Source of the DNA: Scatomonas sp963930955
Lineage (GTDB): Bacteria; Bacillota; Clostridia; Lachnospirales; Lachnospiraceae
Length of the DNA: 64,000 bases
Assembly: GCA_963930955.1 (NCBI GenBank)
Contig: OZ006967.1
Coordinates: 2,108,001 to 2,172,000 of the forward strand
Reading direction: 5' to 3'
Shown here: positions 60,685-64,000 of the stretch, piece by piece
Layout: each line of letters starts with the position of its first letter
Numbering within the stretch: position 1 is the first letter of the stretch
Notes under the pieces: model-generated
What the model was told of the DNA's origin: nothing
What the model saw: the letters and a program-made list of their open reading frames with translations, nothing else
The model's database searches: none
Position numbers and translations under genes: made by a program

Positions 60685-60713
60685 ATTTTATCGCACATCC
60701 CAGATATTGACAA
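60685..60713 (-). promoter_or_regulatory. Promoter of the sugar-sensing operon
   Basis: On the minus strand TTGTCA (60708-60713) and TAAAAT (60685-60690) are separated by 17 bp, 25 bp upstream of the ribosome site. The terminal-repeat element begins only 18 bp further upstream. Confidence 0.65.
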
Positions 60714-60730
60714 GTTTTAAATCTTTTCCC

Positions 60731-61009
60731 TAGCATCAGTGTACAAGGGGCAACACGCTCCAAACCGCGTAATTTCGGTGATTTTCTGTGTTATCCTCAA
60801 TCGGCGTACGTCCAGTACGCCTCTATCGTCTGCCTTGAAAATCACCGAAATTCCTGCGGTTGGAGTCTTCGAGTCGTGAAGGTGCTGATTTGAGCCCCTT
60901 CAAGGCACTTGATCGACGCGTACAGAGACGTACGCGGAGGGAAAGTAACGCAGAAGGAGCTCAAATCAGCCCTTCAACGACCGTATTGTCCCCTTGTACA
61001 CTGATGCTA
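60731..61009. repeat. MITE-like element with 20-bp terminal inverted repeats and nested hairpins
   Basis: This fills most of the 433-bp gene-free stretch between the sensor operon and etfA. The 20-bp ends (TAGCATCAGTGTACAAGGGG at 60731-60750, its exact complement at 60990-61009) are perfect. Inside lie two long stems: 60760-60786 with 60837-60863, and 60873-60901 with 60953-60981. Each stem encloses a short perfect hairpin with GCGTAC...GTACGC (60803-60821; 60917-60936). The two halves are themselves inverted, diverged copies (both have TCAAGGCA, then the hairpin). The outermost base pairs are TA, matching IS630/Tc1-type target duplication. There is no credible coding frame. Confidence 0.8.
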
Positions 61010-61025
61010 CCCGGAATTGAGCAAC

Positions 61026-61076
61026 AAAAAAAGGCGTCCCTTCCTGTGAATCTAAAATTCATAGAAAGGAAACGCC
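61026..61076 (-). terminator. Intrinsic terminator of the bcd-etfBA operon
   Basis: On the minus strand GGCGT...ACGCC (61033-61076) forms a long stem containing TGAAT/ATTCA, followed by seven T residues (61026-61032). It lies 18 bp after the etfA stop. Confidence 0.9.
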
Positions 61077-61093
61077 CTCTTTAAATTATCCTC

Positions 61094-62137
61094 TTATTCA
61101 GCAGCTTTTGCAGCCTTGATCATTTCGGTCAGTTTCGGTACGATCTTGTTCAGATCGCCTACCACGCCGTAATCCGCCACATCGAAGATGGGAGCTGTCT
61201 CATCCTTGTTAATGGCGATGATAATGTCAGACTCTTCCATACCAGCCACATGCTGGATGGCTCCGGAGATACCGATGGCGAAATATACCTGGGGACGAAC
61301 GGTCTTTCCGGTCTGTCCTACCTGCATATCCTTGGGCATCCATCCCGCATCTACTACGGCACGGGAGCAGCTTACTTCGCCGCCCAGGGCGTCTGCCAGA
61401 TCCCGCAGCATCTGGAAGTTCTCGGGGCTTCCCACGCCGCGGCCGCCGGATACCAGAATCTTGGCGTCCATAATGTCCACAGTCTCGGAAACAGATTTCA
61501 CAATGTCCAGGATCTCCACGTATTTGTCGTTGGGAGTAAATCCGGGATTGTACTCTACCACATTGGCCTTGGCTCCCTCAATGGGCTCGATCTTCTGCAT
61601 AACGCCGGGACGCACCGTAGCCATCTGGGGACGGTTGTCGGGGCAGGCAATGGTAGCGATGGTATTGCCGCCGAAAGCCGGACGGGTCATCAGCAGCTGA
61701 TTGTGCTTCTGCTCCTGTCCTTCTCTGGCCACCAGGGGGAAGTCTCCGATCTCCAGCTGGGTACAGTCTGCAGTCAGACCGGTTGCCACTCTGGCGGAAA
61801 CTCTGGGGCCTAAGTCACGGCCGATGGCAGTTGCGCCTACCAGCATGATCTCCGGTTTGAACTCGTTGATCACAGATGCCAGTGCATGGGTGTAAGGCTC
61901 GGTTCTGTACTCTTTCAGTTCCGGATCATCCACTACGATTACTTTATCTGCGCCGTATGCGGCCAGCTCGTCCGCCAGTCCCTTTACATCGGAGCCGATG
62001 AGAACCGCGGTAACGTCACTATTTAAATCTTTTGCCAGGTCTTTTGCCTTGCCCAGCAGCTCGAAGGCAATGTTATCCAGCTTATTGTCAACCTGCTGCG
62101 CGTAGACATATACGCCCTTATATTCTTCCAAATTCAT
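61094..62137 (-). CDS. etfA: Electron transfer flavoprotein subunit alpha
   Basis: The 347-residue protein is the alpha subunit of a flavin heterodimer. Its FAD-binding C-terminal domain has SGGRGVGSPENFQML near 229, GWMPKDMQVGQTGKTVRPQ near 266-284 and the final FAIGISGAIQHVAGM near 288-302. The N-terminal domain carries YVYAQQVDNKL and AVLIGSDV. An in-frame GTG four codons earlier is possible; the ATG at 62137 has AAGGTGG upstream. It follows etfB directly, as in the bcd-etfBA cluster of butyrate producers, where the complex couples crotonyl-CoA reduction to ferredoxin reduction. Confidence 0.95.
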   Translation of the reverse strand: MNLEEYKGVYVYAQQVDNKLDNIAFELLGKAKDLAKDLNSDVTAVLIGSDVKGLADELAAYGADKVIVVDDPELKEYRTEPYTHALASVINEFKPEIMLVGATAIGRDLGPRVSARVATGLTADCTQLEIGDFPLVAREGQEQKHNQLLMTRPAFGGNTIATIACPDNRPQMATVRPGVMQKIEPIEGAKANVVEYNPGFTPNDKYVEILDIVKSVSETVDIMDAKILVSGGRGVGSPENFQMLRDLADALGGEVSCSRAVVDAGWMPKDMQVGQTGKTVRPQVYFAIGISGAIQHVAGMEESDIIIAINKDETAPIFDVADYGVVGDLNKIVPKLTEMIKAAKAAE

Positions 62138-62155
62138 CCTGTTCACCACCTTATA

Positions 62156-62938
62156 TTAAATAATATGTTTTTCTGTGAGTTTTTCAGTAATGTAAGCAGC
62201 GCCTGCTTCCGGATCCAGAACAAAGTGCTCGCCGGCACCCTTTCTAACCTTGTCGGAAGCCTTGGCGATCTTGGTCGGAGAGCCTTTCAGACCCAGATTG
62301 GAATCATCCACATCCTTCAGGTCGGCTCTTCCCCAGGTGGTGATCTCCGCGTCGCAGGCATCGAAAATTCCGCCCGGCGTCATGTAGCGGGGCTCGTTCA
62401 GCTCAGAAAGAGCAGTGATCAGACAGGGCATTTTTGCTTTCAGCACATGATATCTGTCCTCAAACTGACGCTGCACGATCACATAATCTCCATCGATCTC
62501 GATCTTCTGGGCGTAGGAGATAACCGGCAGTCCCAGGTGCTCGGAGATCTGGGGACCTACCTGGGCGGTATCGCCGTCAATGGCCTGGCGTCCGGTGATG
62601 ATCAGATCATAGTCCAGATTTCTCAGAGCCCCTGCCAGAGTGGTGGAAGTAGCCCAGGTATCTGCGCCGCCCAGAACACGGTCTGTTACCAGAATGCCCT
62701 TGTCCGCTCCCATGGCCAGAGCTTCCCGGAGTACATCCGCAGCTTTGGGAAGACCCATGGTCACAACAGTTACCTCTGCGCCGTACTGATCCTTCAGTCT
62801 CAGGGCAGCCTCCAGTCCGGCCTTGTCGTCCGGGTTCATAATTGCCAGCATTGCGGCTCTGTTTAATGTGCCGTCGGGGTTAAACTGTACGCCGCCCTTG
62901 GTATCCGGCACCTGTTTTACACAAACAACTATCTTCAC
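62156..62938 (-). CDS. etfB: Electron transfer flavoprotein subunit beta
   Basis: The 260-residue protein starts KIVVCVKQVPDTKGGVQFN, has PDDKAGLEAALRLK near 36-49, LVTDRVLGGADTWATS near 81-96 and LIITGRQAIDGDTAQVGPQ near 111-129, typical of EtfB. It may carry the extra FAD used in electron bifurcation, but the deciding residues cannot be judged here. Translation starts at GTG with AGGAGG about 10 bp upstream. It lies 16 bp after the dehydrogenase gene and 18 bp before etfA. Confidence 0.95.
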   Translation of the reverse strand: MKIVVCVKQVPDTKGGVQFNPDGTLNRAAMLAIMNPDDKAGLEAALRLKDQYGAEVTVVTMGLPKAADVLREALAMGADKGILVTDRVLGGADTWATSTTLAGALRNLDYDLIITGRQAIDGDTAQVGPQISEHLGLPVISYAQKIEIDGDYVIVQRQFEDRYHVLKAKMPCLITALSELNEPRYMTPGGIFDACDAEITTWGRADLKDVDDSNLGLKGSPTKIAKASDKVRKGAGEHFVLDPEAGAAYITEKLTEKHII

Positions 62939-62954
62939 GGTTCGTATCCTCCTG

Positions 62955-64000
62955 TTATTTCAATAAGCTTCCAGAAATTACCATGCGCTGAACTTCAGAA
63001 GTTCCCTCGTAGATCTCGGTGATCTTGGCGTCACGCATCATACGCTCTACATCGTACTCTCTGATGTAGCCGTATCCGCCGTGAAGCTGTACAGCCTTGG
63101 TGGTCACTTCCATAGCAACTTCCGCGGCATACAGTTTTGCCTTTGCGGCTTCTACGCTGTAAACCTTCTGGGTCGCCTTTGCCATAGCCGCCTTGTAAAC
63201 CAGAAGCTGGGCAGCCTCTACCTTGGTAGCCATGTCAGCCAGCTGGAACTGGGTATTCTGGAACTGAGCGATGGAACGTCCGAACTGCTTTCTCTCTTTT
63301 ACGTATTTGATGGTAGTCTCCAGAGCGCCCTCTGCCAGACCCAGAGCCTGCGCGGCGATTCCGATACGTCCGCCGTCCAGGGTATGCATGGCGATGTTAA
63401 AGCCCTTGCCCTGCTGTCCCAGCAGATTCTCTTTGGGGATACGGCAGTCGGTGAAGATCAGCTCATAGGTAGAGGATCCGCGGATACCCATTTTCTTTTC
63501 CTTGGTTCCGAAGGTAAATCCGGGAGTTCCTTTCTCCACGATGAAGGCGGAAATTTCTTTGACCTTTCTGCCTCTCTTCTCTATCACGCCGGTAACGGCG
63601 ATGATGATGTACACATCGGCTTCCTTACCGTTGGTGATGAAGCACTTGGAGCCGTTCAGCACCCACTCGTCTCCGTCCAGAACCGCTTTGGTCTGCTGGC
63701 CCTGGGCATCGGTGCCTGCGCCGGGCTCGGTCAGACCGAAAGCACCCAGCTTCTCGCCCTTTGCCAGAGCGGGAACGTATTTCTGTTTCTGCTCTTCGGT
63801 TCCATAGGTGAGGATGGGATCGATGCACAGAGAAGTATGGGCGGATACGATAACTGCGGTGGTGCCGCAGACTTTGGCCAGTTCCTCCACGCACATAGCG
63901 TAGGTCAGAGGATCGCAGCCCTGTCCGCCGTACTCCTTGGGAACCGGGATTCCCAGAAATCCGTATTTAGCCAGTTTTTCCACAGTGGCTCTGGGGAATA
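62955..64000 (-). CDS. bcd: Acyl-CoA dehydrogenase (butyryl-CoA dehydrogenase-like), 5' end outside the window
   Basis: The visible 348 codons cover the end of the N-terminal domain, the beta-barrel and the C-terminal helical domain. Motifs are GAFGLTEPGAGTDA near the middle, MGIRGSSTYELIF and the C-terminal LHGGYGYIREYDVERMMRDAKI, which includes the catalytic-base region; a Glu in GYIREYDVERM or near EIYEGTSEV is expected. The frame remains open to the right edge, with codons reading FPRATVEKLAKYG, so the true start lies beyond. Pairing with etfB and etfA fits butyryl-CoA dehydrogenase of the crotonyl-CoA pathway, although other short-chain acyl-CoA dehydrogenases are possible. Confidence 0.9.
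   Translation of the reverse strand, partial: FPRATVEKLAKYGFLGIPVPKEYGGQGCDPLTYAMCVEELAKVCGTTAVIVSAHTSLCIDPILTYGTEEQKQKYVPALAKGEKLGAFGLTEPGAGTDAQGQQTKAVLDGDEWVLNGSKCFITNGKEADVYIIIAVTGVIEKRGRKVKEISAFIVEKGTPGFTFGTKEKKMGIRGSSTYELIFTDCRIPKENLLGQQGKGFNIAMHTLDGGRIGIAAQALGLAEGALETTIKYVKERKQFGRSIAQFQNTQFQLADMATKVEAAQLLVYKAAMAKATQKVYSVEAAKAKLYAAEVAMEVTTKAVQLHGGYGYIREYDVERMMRDAKITEIYEGTSEVQRMVISGSLLK

Noticed and set aside
60860..61084. A 74-codon frame inside and beyond the terminal-repeat element
   Set aside because: It is made of the hairpin arms, has no ribosome site and crosses the etfA terminator.
1..64000. tRNA, rRNA, CRISPR, prophage or IS transposase genes
   Set aside because: No cloverleaf, rRNA signature, repeat-spacer array, phage gene set or transposase motif was seen on either strand; this is a negative reading by eye only.

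Overview
This window looks like chromosome from a spore-forming, anaerobic Lachnospiraceae (Clostridia) with moderately high GC content. The genus cannot be fixed from the sequence alone. The evidence is a clostridial rnfCDGEAB cluster, a bcd-etfB-etfA block, spore genes (an alpha/beta-type SASP, ylbJ, ytfJ), RsmF/RelQ/YgiQ-type housekeeping genes, and conserved small proteins with no known function. Most genes lie on the minus strand. The plus-strand exceptions are ylbJ, the SASP gene, rpmB, a yprB-like nuclease gene and the aroF-tyrA-aroA operon.

Layout. 1-5883: RNA-modification and stringent-response genes (two pseudouridine synthases, YgiQ, an RsmF-like methyltransferase, a small alarmone synthetase). 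5987-11575: a dipeptidase, ylbJ, a coiled-coil protein, coaD, rsmD, mgsA, a SASP and a lysine-rich protein. 11779-16304: recG, the fakA-like DAK2 gene, the gls24-like gene and rpmB. 16468-24836: a GlcG-like protein, the ytfJ/DUF2953 sporulation pair with a tiny membrane protein, a NUDIX hydrolase, an FtsW/PBP pair, a U32 protease-family RNA hydroxylase homologue and zapA. 24907-32512: ruvAB, apbE and the Rnf complex. 32619-41734: the YprB-like nuclease, a GH3 lipoprotein, a zinc-ribbon/lectin-fold protein, the rpsA-ispH-cmk-BaiN-like-RpiR series and an S66 peptidase. 41797-47517: a CsoR-type repressor with a visible operator, an AT-rich flavodoxin gene, leuS and an EF-G paralogue. 47783-51195: shikimate/tyrosine genes. 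51288-60660: a multiple-monosaccharide ABC transporter beside a sugar-sensing two-component system with two substrate-binding-protein sensors. 61094-64000: etfA, etfB and the 3' part of an acyl-CoA dehydrogenase gene.

How the genes work together. Bcd/Etf (electron bifurcation to ferredoxin) and Rnf (ferredoxin:NAD oxidoreductase that pumps ions) would couple crotonyl-CoA reduction to ion-gradient formation, and ApbE next to Rnf fits flavinylation of RnfG and RnfD. The sensor operon (anchored sugar-binding protein, YesM-like kinase, YesN-like regulator, XylF-like lipoprotein) probably controls the ChvE/MmsAB-type transporter immediately downstream.

Non-coding highlights are a roughly 280-bp element with 20-bp perfect terminal inverted repeats and two nested hairpin arms at 60731-61009, a 16-bp CsoR-type operator, a dyad filling the promoter spacer of the flavodoxin gene, and many clear terminators and sigma-A-type promoters. 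I saw no tRNA, rRNA, CRISPR array, prophage, IS transposase or recognised riboswitch. Functions were assigned from motifs and family knowledge only; no database search was run.
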